Assembly: GCF_003992665.1 (NCBI RefSeq)
Contig: NZ_RZMX01000006.1
Coordinates: 78,107 to 142,106 of the forward strand
From: Pelagibacterium montanilacus
GTDB lineage: Bacteria > Pseudomonadota > Alphaproteobacteria > Rhizobiales > Devosiaceae
Direction of reading: 5' to 3'
Length of the DNA stretch: 64,000 nt
Both the position numbers and the translations under genes were made by a program. Positions 45,015 through 53,195 of this stretch are shown piece by piece. Position 1 is the first letter of the stretch. Every line of letters starts with the position of its first letter. Under the pieces are notes generated by a model that saw only the letters and a program-made list of their open reading frames with translations, was not told the origin of the DNA and did no database searches.

Positions 45015-45446
45015 TCAGTCGGTGATCGAGGGCTTGCCCGAGCGGAGCTTCTTGATCTTGCCGGTGCGGGCCTTGGCTTCGATCCGGCGGCGCTTGGAGG
45101 CGAGGGTCGGGCGCGTGGCGATGCGGCGCTTGGGCGGGGTGGCCGCGCGCGAAAGGATGTCCACCAGCCGGTCCGTCGCGTCCTTGCGGTTCTGGGGCTG
45201 GCTGCGGAAGCTGTCCGCAAAGATCACCACGATTCCGTCCTTGGTCAGGCGGCTGCCCGCAATCCTCGCGGCGCGGCGCTTGACCGGCTCGGGCAGGGAG
45301 GGCGAGCCCATGAGGTCGAACCGGAGCTGGGCCGCGGTTGCCACCTTGTTGACGTTCTGCCCGCCGGCGCCCGAGGCGCGCACGAACGAGAAGTCGAGTT
45401 CCTCTTCATCGATGGACAGCGAATCGGTGACTGGAATGGGGCGCAT
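45015..45446 (-). CDS. arfB: Alternative ribosome-rescue factor / peptidyl-tRNA hydrolase ArfB
   Basis: A 143-residue member of the class I release-factor-like group. The catalytic GGQ is at residues 28-30 (RASGAGGQNVNKVAT). The basic C-terminal tail (KRRRIEAKARTGKIKKLRSGK) enters the empty mRNA channel of stalled ribosomes. It hydrolyses peptidyl-tRNA to free such ribosomes. The length and tail separate it from RF1/RF2, which are far longer. tRNA-Glu lies 54 bases away, on the same strand. Confidence 0.93.
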   Translation of the reverse strand: MRPIPVTDSLSIDEEELDFSFVRASGAGGQNVNKVATAAQLRFDLMGSPSLPEPVKRRAARIAGSRLTKDGIVVIFADSFRSQPQNRKDATDRLVDILSRAATPPKRRIATRPTLASKRRRIEAKARTGKIKKLRSGKPSITD

Positions 45447-45499
45447 GGACCAACCGCGTCAGCGTCGATCACCGCAGCGAACGATCTCTGTGGAGGAAC

Positions 45500-45574
45500 T
45501 GGCGCGCCCTAGGGGAATCGAACCCCTGTTTCCGCCGTGAGAGGGCGGCGTCCTAACCGCTAGACGAAGGGCGC
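45500..45574 (-). tRNA. tRNA-Glu (anticodon CTC)
   Basis: Cloverleaf on the complement: acceptor GCGCCCT/AGGGCGC, anticodon arm CCGCC-CTCTCAC-GGCGG (CTC), T arm GGGGTTCGATTCCCC, CCA encoded. Confidence 0.96.
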
Positions 45575-45657
45575 GGGATGGCTGAGCCATCGGTACTCCC
45601 AAAGCACCCGCCGCGCAACATCCAGAGGATGAACAAGCGAAAGCCAGAGAAGCAGGT

Positions 45658-45733
45658 TGGCGCGCCCTACGGGACTCGAACCCGTGTTTCCGCCGTGAAA
45701 GGGCGGCGTCCTAGACCACTAGACGAAGGGCGC
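45658..45733 (-). tRNA. tRNA-Glu (anticodon TTC)
   Basis: Cloverleaf on the complement: acceptor GCGCCCT/AGGGCGC, anticodon arm CCGCC-CTTTCAC-GGCGG (TTC), T arm CGGGTTCGAGTCCCG, CCA encoded. It shares the acceptor and anticodon stems with the neighbouring CTC isoacceptor, pointing to a tandem duplication. Confidence 0.96.
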
Positions 45734-45823
45734 TAACAACCGTGAGGCGGTGTATAGGGGGCCGGATTTGCGCTGGCAAGACCCAAATTCGGCTCCTGCC
45801 GGCTTTTTTGACGTTTGCGTGCG

Positions 45824-46282
45824 TCAGCAGCCGTTGAAGGTGATCGGTCCTCTGCGCGGCCGGTCGCGCACATCCACGTGGATGAAGCGCTGTCCGGGGT
45901 AGCACCCCAGCCCGCCCACATGAGAATTGCGGTAGGCGTAGGCAATCAGGCGCTGCTTGTCGACGCCGGGGATGTAGAGGTCCGCGGCCATACAACGCGT
46001 ATGATAGGAAGCCGACGCTCCGCCCACCGACGCATTGTGCCAAGGCGTGCGATAGCCCGAACTCATCACGACCTTCTTGCCGAAATGGCCCTCGATGTCC
46101 CAGATCAGAAGCCGGAGCCTGGGGGTAAGGCAAAGTGCGTTGACCCGATCACTAGTGACCAGAGTCCCCCAGTCGGATTTGAGCCCGGAATAGCCCACCC
46201 CGCTGCTCGAGGCGAACATTGCCATGGGCGCGCAGGCGCCCAGAAGCAGGACCATTGTGATGACGACGGAAAGGATACGCAT
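45824..46282 (-). CDS. M15-family (DUF882/YcbK-like) peptidase lipoprotein
   Basis: A 152-residue protein with the lipobox VLLLGAC (Cys17). The M15A zinc-peptidase pattern follows: SSGYRTPWHNASVGGASASYHTRCMAADLYIPG with the His and Asp ligands, and the late FIHVDVR. Relatives cut or trim peptidoglycan peptides in the periplasm. The anchored form suggests action at the cell wall near a membrane. It stands alone, downstream of the gloA terminator on the same strand. Confidence 0.84.
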   Translation of the reverse strand: MRILSVVITMVLLLGACAPMAMFASSSGVGYSGLKSDWGTLVTSDRVNALCLTPRLRLLIWDIEGHFGKKVVMSSGYRTPWHNASVGGASASYHTRCMAADLYIPGVDKQRLIAYAYRNSHVGGLGCYPGQRFIHVDVRDRPRRGPITFNGC

Positions 46283-46330
46283 AAAACTACCCGGGGTTTC
46301 GAAACTGAAAATTTCCCAACCTCGGACATG

Positions 46331-46359
46331 AAAATACCGGCGGTTGGCTAACCGCCGGT
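46331..46359 (-). terminator. Rho-independent terminator after gloA
   Basis: ACCGGCGGTT, a four-base loop (GGCT) and AACCGCCGGT make a perfect 10-bp stem. On the complement it is followed by ATTTT. It lies 45 bases after the gloA stop. Confidence 0.85.
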
Positions 46360-46403
46360 CAATTGGAATGGTTAAAAATGTACTGATCCGCGCAGCGGGG
46401 CGG

Positions 46404-46823
46404 CTACCAGGTGCCGGTGTTTTCCATTGACGCCCAGGGCTCCTGCGGCGCCTTGCGCTCGCCCTTCTGGAGCAGCTCGATCGAGATGCCGTCCGGGGAC
46501 TTCACGAAGGCCATCCAGCCATCGCGCGGGGGCCGGTGGATGGTGTGGCCCTGATCCTGGATGTGCTGGCAGGTGGCGTAGATGTCATCGACCTCATAGG
46601 CGAGGTGCCCGAAGTTCCGACCGCCCGAATACTCTTCGGGATCCCAGTTGTAGGTCAGCTCGACCTTGGCATCCTCATCGCCGGGGGCGTGCAGGAAGAC
46701 CAGGGTAAACCGGCCCTTGTCGTTTTCCTTGCGGTGGGATTCGACCAGACCGAGCGCGTCGCGGTAAAAGCGAAGGCTCTCATCGATGTCCTTTACGCGG
46801 ACCATTGTGTGCAAGTATTTCAT
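46404..46823 (-). CDS. gloA: Lactoylglutathione lyase (glyoxalase I)
   Basis: A 139-residue metalloenzyme that converts the hemithioacetal of methylglyoxal and glutathione to S-lactoylglutathione. All four metal ligands of the Ni-type enzyme are in place: His5, Glu55 (VELTYNW), His73 (FGHLAYEV) and Glu116 (SIELLQ). The length matches bacterial GloA. It stands alone and ends in a clear terminator. Confidence 0.95.
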   Translation of the reverse strand: MKYLHTMVRVKDIDESLRFYRDALGLVESHRKENDKGRFTLVFLHAPGDEDAKVELTYNWDPEEYSGGRNFGHLAYEVDDIYATCQHIQDQGHTIHRPPRDGWMAFVKSPDGISIELLQKGERKAPQEPWASMENTGTW

Positions 46824-46881
46824 GGGTTCACACTCTCCTGAAAACGTGCGCCCGAACAGGCGGGCGCGACTGGCAGACTGC

Positions 46882-46945
46882 CTAGAGCATTTGAGCTCCC
46901 GATGGAATCAGAACCTCGGCCCGAGGGTTTTGATCTCTCGCGCGT
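46882..46945. repeat. Diverged copy of the dispersed palindromic repeat
   Basis: The segment starts CTAGAGCAT, contains GAATCAGAAC and ends with a TTTTGATCTCTCGCG block, in the same order as the full copy at 50748-50854. It fills part of the 334-base gap between gloA and the cold-shock gene; nothing else was seen in that gap. Confidence 0.55.
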
Positions 46946-47157
46946 GCCGGCAGGATAATTGGTCGAGCTTGGGGCGAGGCGCGCCAGCAAAACCCGCACA
47001 TGACCTGCAAGGTTGCACGGGCGTGGAGTTTACTGGCCGTATTGGGCCAACAAATTGTTTAATGGTCCTTAACTTTTGGAATTGAATCGGCCAAAGTGTG
47101 TCCATAACGGGTTTACCCGCGGTTGCGGGATTTCGAGTAGTTGAAGAGAGTGGTTTC

Positions 47158-47754
47158 ATGGGGGCGAAAGACGACGGGAGCGCGCGGGGGGCCGGCGCCG
47201 GGCGGGACGAGCAGGCCATGACCGGTGCAACCGACATGGATGTGATCGAGATCGCCGGGGCCATCAAATGGTTCGACGCGGGCAAGGGATTCGGCTTCAT
47301 CATTCCCGACGATGGCGGTCCGGACGTGCTGCTGCATGTCACCTGTCTTCGGCGGGATGGCTTCCAGACCGCCTATGAGGGCGCGCGGATCGTTGTCGAG
47401 GCGCTGAACCGCCCGGGTGGGCTGCAGGCCTTCCGGATCGTGTCCATGGACGAATCGACTGCCCTCCACCCCTCACAGATGCCGGCGCCGCGCACCCATG
47501 TGCAGGTGGAACCGACCTCGCCTCTCGAGCGGCTCGAGGTGAAGTGGTTCAATCGGGTGAAGGGATTCGGCTTTCTCTCGGCAGGCGAAGGGCATCCCGA
47601 TATCTTCATCCACATGGAAACGCTGCGCCGCTTCGGGCTGACGGAGTTGCGCCCCGGGCAGTTCGTGCTCGCCCGCTATGGGGATGGCCCCAAGGGCCTT
47701 ATGGTCGCCGAAATCCGGCCCGATGGCTGGGGCGAGGGACCGTCCTCGCACTGA
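47158..47754 (+). CDS. Tandem cold-shock-domain protein
   Basis: A 198-residue protein with two cold-shock domains in tandem. The RNP1 motifs are KGFGFIIP (near residue 43) and KGFGFLSAG (near residue 138); RNP2 motifs are VLLHV and IFIHM. The domains are joined by a proline-rich linker. Double-CSD proteins are typical of alphaproteobacteria and bind single-stranded RNA as chaperones. The ATG at 47158 follows GAAGAGAG; an earlier in-frame start is less likely. The DUF192 gene is 218 bases downstream. Confidence 0.9.
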   Translation: MGAKDDGSARGAGAGRDEQAMTGATDMDVIEIAGAIKWFDAGKGFGFIIPDDGGPDVLLHVTCLRRDGFQTAYEGARIVVEALNRPGGLQAFRIVSMDESTALHPSQMPAPRTHVQVEPTSPLERLEVKWFNRVKGFGFLSAGEGHPDIFIHMETLRRFGLTELRPGQFVLARYGDGPKGLMVAEIRPDGWGEGPSSH

Positions 47755-47972
47755 AGCCCTCGCCCGGTCCAGACGTCTGCGCCTTGGCGCCGTTCCTCGG
47801 AAACGGGCTACGCGGTGACGGGCGGGCACGGGACTCACTGTCGACAATCCACCGCCGCGCGCAGTTTCGCGGACACGATCGGGTCAGGCGCTGGAAAATT
47901 GCGTCCGGGGGAGCCAGAGTGCATGGATCGGGTAACGCCGATCGTTTCGGACAAGGCAGGACCGGGAGCCAG

Positions 47973-48470
47973 ATGAGCGAGCAAAAGAAATCAAGGATCG
48001 ACCCGCGGGTGATGGTGGGCGGGGCTGTGGCGCTGGCGCTGCTGCTCGGGCTGGCGCTATGGCAGACCTTCGGAGCGAGTTCGGCCATTGCCAGCGAAGA
48101 CCGGGTGCTGATTCATTCGGGCACCGGCACGCATTCCTTCGCGGTCGAGATTGCCGACACCAACGACACGCGTGCCCAGGGCCTGATGTATCGCGAGGAA
48201 CTGGCGCCCGACGCCGGCATGCTGTTCGATTTCCAAGAGGAACGGCCGGTCTCGTTCTGGATGGAGAACACCTACATCCCGCTCGACATGCTGTTCATCC
48301 GTGCCAATGGCGAGATCGCGCGCATCCATGAAAATGCCCGCCCCCTGGACCGCACCGGCATCCCCTCGGGCGAACCGGTGCGATTCGTGCTCGAGATCCC
48401 CGGTGGGCGATCCTCGGAACTGGGCATTGCGGCCGGCGACCTCATGGAGCATCCCCGCGCCGAGCAGTAG
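47973..48470 (+). CDS. DUF192 family protein, membrane-anchored
   Basis: A 165-residue protein with one N-terminal hydrophobic helix (VMVGGAVALALLLGLALW) and a DUF192 domain: EIADTNDTRAQGLMYREELAPDAGMLFDF and the motif SFWMENTYIPLDMLFI. The domain faces the periplasm or is released after cleavage. The family's function is unsettled. GGGAG lies six bases before the ATG. In alphaproteobacteria it often follows cold-shock genes, as here. A GC-rich hairpin between it and the convergent usp gene may end both transcripts. Confidence 0.85.
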   Translation: MSEQKKSRIDPRVMVGGAVALALLLGLALWQTFGASSAIASEDRVLIHSGTGTHSFAVEIADTNDTRAQGLMYREELAPDAGMLFDFQEERPVSFWMENTYIPLDMLFIRANGEIARIHENARPLDRTGIPSGEPVRFVLEIPGGRSSELGIAAGDLMEHPRAEQ

Positions 48471-48510
48471 CCGGTGCGGGCAGGGGCCTTGGGCCCCCGC
48501 CGGCCTCCTG

Positions 48511-48945
48511 TCAGCGCACGACGAGGACGGGAATGGTGCTGGCCGTCAGCACCTCGGTGGTCTGGCTGCCCAGCAGCATGCGGCGGAACCCGCGTCGGCC
48601 GTGCGAGGCCATGACGATCAGATCGCAGCCCTGGCTCTGGGCAGTCTCGACGATAGCATCGGCGGGATAGCGGTTGGGCAGGTGGCGCGTCTGATACTGG
48701 ACCCCGGCAGCTTCGGCGAACCCGGCAGCTTGCTTGAGGATATCCGTTACGGCCGAGCGCAACGCAGTGTCATATTCGGCGATGGTGGCGGGGCCGGCCG
48801 TGGCGAGGGCTCCGGCGGACCAGACGTCGGTGACCGTCAGGATGTAGACCTTGGCACCGCAGGTCTTTGCCAGCTTGAGACCGTGATCGATCCCTTTGGT
48901 GCCCAGTTCAGATCCATCGGTGGCGATCAGGATGTGCTTGTACAT
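48511..48945 (-). CDS. Universal stress protein (UspA family)
   Basis: A 144-residue single-domain Usp: start MYKHILIATDGSELGTKGIDHGL, end CDLIVMASHGRRGFRRMLLGSQTTEVL with the glycine-rich ATP-binding loop. Members help cells survive starvation and low oxygen. GGGAG seven bases upstream sets the ATG. An FNR/FixK-type box lies 57-70 bases before the start, suggesting induction when oxygen falls. Confidence 0.9.
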   Translation of the reverse strand: MYKHILIATDGSELGTKGIDHGLKLAKTCGAKVYILTVTDVWSAGALATAGPATIAEYDTALRSAVTDILKQAAGFAEAAGVQYQTRHLPNRYPADAIVETAQSQGCDLIVMASHGRRGFRRMLLGSQTTEVLTASTIPVLVVR

Positions 48946-49001
48946 TTGGGGCTCCCGCTCCTTGGTTGTGCATGACCTTAGCACGGTGCGGCATGCCAGC
49001 C

Positions 49002-49015
49002 TTGATCTGTGTCAA
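49002..49015. promoter_or_regulatory. FNR/FixK-type anaerobox upstream of usp
   Basis: TTGAT-CTGT-GTCAA matches the TTGAT-N4-ATCAA consensus in nine of ten bases. Its last base is 57 bases from the usp start. Confidence 0.7.
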
Positions 49016-49208
49016 GCGGCGAGAGGCGGAACAATAAGCGGCAATTTTGTCGTCAATTGCGCGAAACACGAAATTGCTTGTGTGCAACTCTTCACATTTG
49101 GCGCCAGCAGGAGGGCGCGGCCGTGCAGGCTTCCGTCTGTGTGATATGCACCTTGAGTGAATCCCGTGCGCGGAGAGCGCATTTGCACCCAGAAAGGCCA
49201 CCGGGCGC

Positions 49209-50036
49209 ATGTCGGATACCCTGATCAGCCTGACCACCGTACCCAAGCGGTTCGAGACCACGCTTCCGCGCGTGCTCGATAACCTTGCGGAGCAGTCAGT
49301 GGTCGATAGGGTTCTGGTCAATATCCCGCACCATTACCGCAAATGGGGGGCCGCGCATGTGCCGCCCTGCCTCGAAAAGCACCCCAAGGCGCACTTGTTT
49401 CGCCCCTCGATCGACTACGGCCCGGCCACAAAGCTGCTGGGGGCGCTGGAATATGTGCGCGGCAAGGTGGGGATCGAATACATCGTGACCTGCGATGACG
49501 ATGTGCTGTTCAAGAGCCCAAGGCACATAGAGCACCTGATTCGATGCGCGAGAATGCTGCCCGATTGCATTGTGACGATTGGGGGAATCCGGCTCGATCA
49601 CCTACCGTTCAAGCGCAAGGACGGGCTGGAAAAGGGCGAGCGCTACACGCCCGTGCACGCTCCTCAGGGGTTCCGCGGCGTTGTGTATCCCGCCAAGGCG
49701 CTGATGGCCGACACCCGGTCCTTCTCGCTCATGCATGAGCTGCCGTCCGGAATCTTTCACGACGACGACGCCTATTTCGGCATCGTAGCGGGCGCCATGG
49801 GGATTCCGGTGATATCCGTGCCCGGGCTCAGCCCCGTGGTTGCCGGCGGTCACATCGGCAGCGCTGTGACGGAAGGGGTGGACGAGGATCGCATTACCAA
49901 TGAGGCGAACCTCTATTCCGCCGGGGTGGAGCAGGGCTATCTGACCGTGCCGGCAAAGCCCTATCGGATCGGGACGCTCGCGCGGCTGCGCATGTGGCTC
50001 TCCTATCAGCAGACAAAGATCACGCGGCAGCGTTAG
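49209..50036 (+). CDS. Putative GT-A-fold glycosyltransferase
   Basis: A 275-residue protein beginning MSDTLISLTTVPKRFETTLPRVLDNLAEQ. It has a nucleotide-sugar site YIVTCDDDVLFKSP (DDD as metal-binding motif, near residue 98) and a second acidic loop GIFHDDDAYFGIVAGAMG. No signal peptide or membrane helix. It looks like a small cytoplasmic glycosyltransferase of an unassigned group; the acceptor is unknown. It stands alone, not beside other sugar genes. Confidence 0.72.
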   Translation: MSDTLISLTTVPKRFETTLPRVLDNLAEQSVVDRVLVNIPHHYRKWGAAHVPPCLEKHPKAHLFRPSIDYGPATKLLGALEYVRGKVGIEYIVTCDDDVLFKSPRHIEHLIRCARMLPDCIVTIGGIRLDHLPFKRKDGLEKGERYTPVHAPQGFRGVVYPAKALMADTRSFSLMHELPSGIFHDDDAYFGIVAGAMGIPVISVPGLSPVVAGGHIGSAVTEGVDEDRITNEANLYSAGVEQGYLTVPAKPYRIGTLARLRMWLSYQQTKITRQR

Positions 50037-50140
50037 GGCCCTGACGGCCGCCAGGCTATGCAGTTTGGAGGTGGGGGCGAGAGATGGTACCATGCGGAAG
50101 GCGGTGATCATGCCGCCCACTCCCGATTGATCGGAATTTC

Positions 50141-50674
50141 ATGAACATTCCTGTTTGGATTAAACCCGCCGCCTATGGCGCGGTGCTCGGCGGCGTAGCC
50201 GTGGCCATTGTCGGCTTTGCGTGGGGCGGCTGGGTGACCGGCGGCAGCGCCGAGGCCTCGGCGAAGGCGGCTGCAGACGCGAGCCGGACAGACCTCGCCG
50301 CTGCGATCTGTGTGCAGAATTTCATGGCGGACGACAACGCCCGCGAAAACCTGGCCGAGCTCAAGGAACTCTCCCGCGCCACGCTGCAACGCGACTACAT
50401 CGACGAAGGCAATTGGGCCGCGATGCCCGACCGTGACGAAGCCGCGCGCTCCACGACCACGCTCTGCGCACGCATGCTCGCCGAGATCGAGCCCACCGAA
50501 CTGCCCGTAGTCGAAGGCGGCGAAGTGGTTGAGGAGGGCGAAGTCATCGAGGCTGAAGCCATGGAAGCCGAGGAGCAGGCCCAGCCGGTCGAGGACGAAA
50601 TTGCACCGGTCGAGCCTCCGGTAGAGGACCTCGAGACCCAGGAGCCAGAGGCCGAAGCGCCTGCGGCCCAGTAA
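50141..50674 (+). CDS. Membrane-anchored acidic protein, hypothetical
   Basis: A 177-residue protein. One N-terminal helix (AAYGAVLGGVAVAIVGFAWGGWVTGG) leads into a conserved-looking helical segment with two cysteines (AAICVQNF and TTTLCARML). A Glu/Ala/Pro-rich tail of about 60 residues follows (EEGEVIEAEAMEAEEQAQPVEDE). Similar proteins occur in Rhizobiales; the function is unknown to me. The tail is of low complexity and probably disordered. A strong terminator follows. Confidence 0.72.
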   Translation: MNIPVWIKPAAYGAVLGGVAVAIVGFAWGGWVTGGSAEASAKAAADASRTDLAAAICVQNFMADDNARENLAELKELSRATLQRDYIDEGNWAAMPDRDEAARSTTTLCARMLAEIEPTELPVVEGGEVVEEGEVIEAEAMEAEEQAQPVEDEIAPVEPPVEDLETQEPEAEAPAAQ

Positions 50675-50706
50675 CGCCTCCATCCATTCCAGGATATGCA
50701 AAATTG

Positions 50707-50732
50707 AAAGGCGCCCCGCAGGGCGCCTTTTT
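50707..50732 (+). terminator. Rho-independent terminator
   Basis: AAAGGCGCCC, a CGCA loop and GGGCGCCTTT form a 10-bp stem with a TT end. It lies 33 bases after the stop at 50674. Confidence 0.9.
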
Positions 50733-50747
50733 CAACTGTGCGAGCGT

Positions 50748-50854
50748 CTAGAGCATATCCTGTTCTGATTGAATCAGAACAGGAGCTCCAAGTCCTTGAT
50801 GTGTCGCGTTTCCAAACCGGAAAAGTGTTTCAACTTCTTCTGGAAACGCTCTAG
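50748..50854. repeat. Dispersed palindromic repeat, full copy (about 107 bp)
   Basis: The segment begins CTAGAGC and ends GCTCTAG. Inside are a perfect palindrome GTTCTGATT-G-AATCAGAAC (50762-50780), the block TTGATGTGTCGCGTTTCC, and GGAAAAGTGTTTC...CTGGAAACG. Related copies are at 52408-52511 (full), 46882-46945 and 61580-61617 (partial). It takes up the central part of the 326-base gap before 51001; the rest of that gap shows nothing. Confidence 0.8.
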
Positions 50855-51000
50855 CGGATAAATGGGCGCGGCGCCGCGACCGCGAGAGCTGCCGTTCCGA
50901 TCCCACTCGCACTCAAGCGGCACGGGCAGAGGTCGCCATGGCCAGGACAGGTGCGGTGACCATCGCGAAACGCCGGCGGGGCCATGACCCCACGGCCGGC

Positions 51001-51234
51001 TCAGTCCATGAGTTCTTCGGGCAGCGTTCCGATTCTGAACAGAATCTGGGGCTCGTCATAGCAATCGGTTTCCACATCAACTTCCTGGGAGAAGGCGACG
51101 ACCCCCGCCTTGGAAGGGGCGATCCGCTCGGCCGTTGCAATGGCGCTTTCTGCGGACTTCGCTCTCTGGAGCGGATCGGACACAAGCTTGCGTCCCCGCT
51201 GCTGGAACGACTGGATCAGGAACGTGGTGGTCAT
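51001..51234 (-). CDS. Small conserved hypothetical protein
   Basis: A 77-residue soluble protein, MTTTFLIQSFQQRGRKLVSDPLQRAKSAESAI..., ending LFRIGTLPEELMD. It has the look of small rhizobial proteins with an alpha-beta fold and an acidic end. No function is known to me. The start at 51234 is chosen because GAGG stands a few bases upstream; the longer frame is proline- and glycine-rich, like non-coding sequence. It lies between the repeat element and tRNA-Asn. Confidence 0.6.
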   Translation of the reverse strand: MTTTFLIQSFQQRGRKLVSDPLQRAKSAESAIATAERIAPSKAGVVAFSQEVDVETDCYDEPQILFRIGTLPEELMD

Positions 51235-51415
51235 TGTGCCTCGCTGGTTGACGGGCATTGTAGCACCGGCGAGGCCCAAGCGGCGGGATTGATTTTTGGG
51301 CCGTGGCGTAGCGGGATGATGGGTTGGTGCTGCGCGGCGAGGGCCGTGCGAACCGCCCCCTTGGCCCTGCCTGGCGCCGCGCAGCGGCGCAACATTCATC
51401 AGTCCTGAAGATAGT

Positions 51416-51490
51416 TGGCTCCCCGGGCCGGATTCGAACCAGCGACCAACCGGTTAACAGCCGGTTGCTCTACCACTGAGCTACCGGGGA
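51416..51490 (-). tRNA. tRNA-Asn (anticodon GTT)
   Basis: Cloverleaf on the complement: acceptor TCCCCGG/CCGGGGA, anticodon arm ACCGG-CTGTTAA-CCGGT (GTT), T arm CTGGTTCGAATCCGG, CCA encoded. Confidence 0.96.
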
Positions 51491-51613
51491 ACAAGGCAGC
51501 GCTGCTTGGCAGGTGGCGATGATCTAACCAATTTGATCGGGCTTGCCAACCCCCATTTGGCACTTGTTTGCCGGTTCTGCGACGCGGGCAGGTCCGCGCG
51601 TGGCAGGGCGCTC

Positions 51614-52228
51614 TCATCGGCGGGCAATGCCGGAGGTGCGGCGCTGGAAGGCGAGCAGGTCCGGCAGGGTATTTACTCCGGCGAACGGGTCTGGCTTCGC
51701 AGGCGTTTCATAGTCCAGCTTAACGGCCCCCAGCGACGCTGCGATCGCATGGAGCGCAGGGCCACGGGCGAGACCGCGCCACGGCGCGAGCGCCGCAACG
51801 AGATCCAGGGCAGGCCAGAGGCCACAGGCAGGGTGCAGCCGGCCCGCGAAGGCGGCTGTGACGCAGGGGTTGGCCGCGGCAAGGCAGCGCTCAGCGAAAT
51901 CGCCCGGCAGAAAGGGCGTATCCACGGGGGCCGAGAGCAGGCTGGCGGACGTGCCGTGCGTCCTGATGGCCCAGAGCGCTGCCGTCCACAGCCCCGCGGC
52001 AGGCCCCGACGGGCCATCGGGGAGATCGGGCAAGACGGCATCGAACGCCGCAGGCGGCGCGCAGCGATGCGCCGCGTTCTGCGAGAGGACGACACAATCG
52101 CATTGAGGGGCGAGGCGGGCGTGGACCAGCGCAAGGAGCGGCCGATTGGCGAGCCTGAGATCACCCTTTCTGACGCCCCCGAGCCTTAGGCCGCTGCCCC
52201 CGCCGAGAATCACGCCTACAATCGCCAT
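51614..52228 (-). CDS. MobA-like nucleotidyltransferase (molybdenum cofactor guanylyltransferase family)
   Basis: A 204-residue protein with the NTP-transferase loop VGVILGGGSGLRLGGVRKGDLRL, the PDLPDGPSGPAAGLWTA loop and a late LSAPVDTPFLP motif. MobA adds GMP to molybdopterin; the order of motifs fits MobA or its close relatives. The usual LAGGxSxRxGxxK is changed to LGGGSGLRLGG, and no moa/moe genes lie nearby, so the substrate is not certain. GAGGG five bases before the ATG at 52228 sets the start. Confidence 0.8.
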   Translation of the reverse strand: MAIVGVILGGGSGLRLGGVRKGDLRLANRPLLALVHARLAPQCDCVVLSQNAAHRCAPPAAFDAVLPDLPDGPSGPAAGLWTAALWAIRTHGTSASLLSAPVDTPFLPGDFAERCLAAANPCVTAAFAGRLHPACGLWPALDLVAALAPWRGLARGPALHAIAASLGAVKLDYETPAKPDPFAGVNTLPDLLAFQRRTSGIARR

Positions 52229-52407
52229 GCTGCCCTCGATCGGCACCAGCCCGTGCCCGAATTGACCGCGTTGCCCCGCCTGCTGACCCGCCGGTCATCC
52301 GAGATGGCGCGCTGGGCAACAGGTAACGCAAAACCAAGGAGGCACCAAGAACGGTTGGATCCCCGAATGCTGCGGATATGGCGGGGTATGACGCAATCAG
52401 GCGCGCA

Positions 52408-52511
52408 ACAGAGTTCCGGTTCTGATTGGATCAGAACCGGATTCCCAAGTCTTTGATGTGTCGCGTTTCCGAAGAGGAAAAGTGTTTCCACTTTTCCTGG
52501 AAACACTTCGG
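52408..52511. repeat. Dispersed palindromic repeat, second full copy
   Basis: It carries CCGGTTCTGAT...ATCAGAACCGG (52416-52440), the 18-base block TTGATGTGTCGCGTTTCC identical to the copy at 50748, and GGAAAAGTGTTTCCACTTTTCCTGG-AAAC. Its terminal arms have diverged. It lies in the 331-base gap between the MobA-like gene and the DUF2147 gene. Confidence 0.78.
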
Positions 52512-52559
52512 CCGCCCCACGTGTTCGGTGATATTGGGGCGGCCCGTCAGGGCTGAAAA

Positions 52560-52940
52560 TCAGGACCGCTGATAATCGATGCTCGAACAGAGAATCGCGG
52601 CCTGGCAGCCGGTAATCGTGAGGGTGTCGGGCCCGGTCTGCTCGACCGTGGCTGTCGCGTTTGTGCCGTTGAGGCCAATGTTGCCCTCCCAGGTGTTGGG
52701 GGCGACAAGATCGCCCTGGACGACCTCCTGGCCAACGAGCTGGAGGTTCTCTTCTGTACGGGAATCGCCCTGGATGTCGTTGAGAACGCCGCACAATTGC
52801 GTGCCGTCGCCGCAGAGTTCGAACGTGAAGGTCGTCCCCCACTGGTCGACCCAGGTGCCGCTGGGATCCATGTCCTGGGCGAGGGCAGGTACGGAAAGAA
52901 GGGCAGCAATCGTGGCTGCTGCAGCGAAGGATTTCATCAT
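52560..52940 (-). CDS. DUF2147-like exported protein
   Basis: A 126-residue protein with a signal peptide (FAAAATIAALLSVPALAQ, cleaved before DM). A small beta domain follows: GTWVDQWGTTFTFELCGDGTQLCGVL, with paired cysteines, and ends GCQAAILCSSIDYQRS. This is the pattern of DUF2147 periplasmic proteins; a role in lipid or fatty-acid binding has been suggested for the family. The ATG at 52940 has GGAG seven bases upstream. It stands alone. Confidence 0.8.
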   Translation of the reverse strand: MMKSFAAAATIAALLSVPALAQDMDPSGTWVDQWGTTFTFELCGDGTQLCGVLNDIQGDSRTEENLQLVGQEVVQGDLVAPNTWEGNIGLNGTNATATVEQTGPDTLTITGCQAAILCSSIDYQRS

Positions 52941-53195
52941 CGTCATGCTCCATTGCGTCGTCGGACTTGCCGTTCGACGCGCTCCTGATGTCAGCCCCCG
53001 CCGATCACAAACGTATCGACGTGTCGAATGGTTGCCGCCGCAAATGGGGCAATGCGGGGGCAAGGGCAGACGTATGGAAAAAGCATGGCGCGGGGCAGGG
53101 TGGCCGGAGACGAGCGCCCCTGCCAACGGCAGGGAACGCGGCCGGAGGGCTGTCACATCGCCGGACCTGCAATCGAGGGCCCGGCGCGACTGTGA

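Noticed and set aside
47054..47067. TTAA-N6-TTAA before the cold-shock gene, first taken as a CtrA box
   Set aside because: The spacing is six, not seven bases.
50748..52511. CRISPR array suggested by the repeated palindromic blocks
   Set aside because: Copies are 1.6 kb or more apart, without regular spacers or cas genes.
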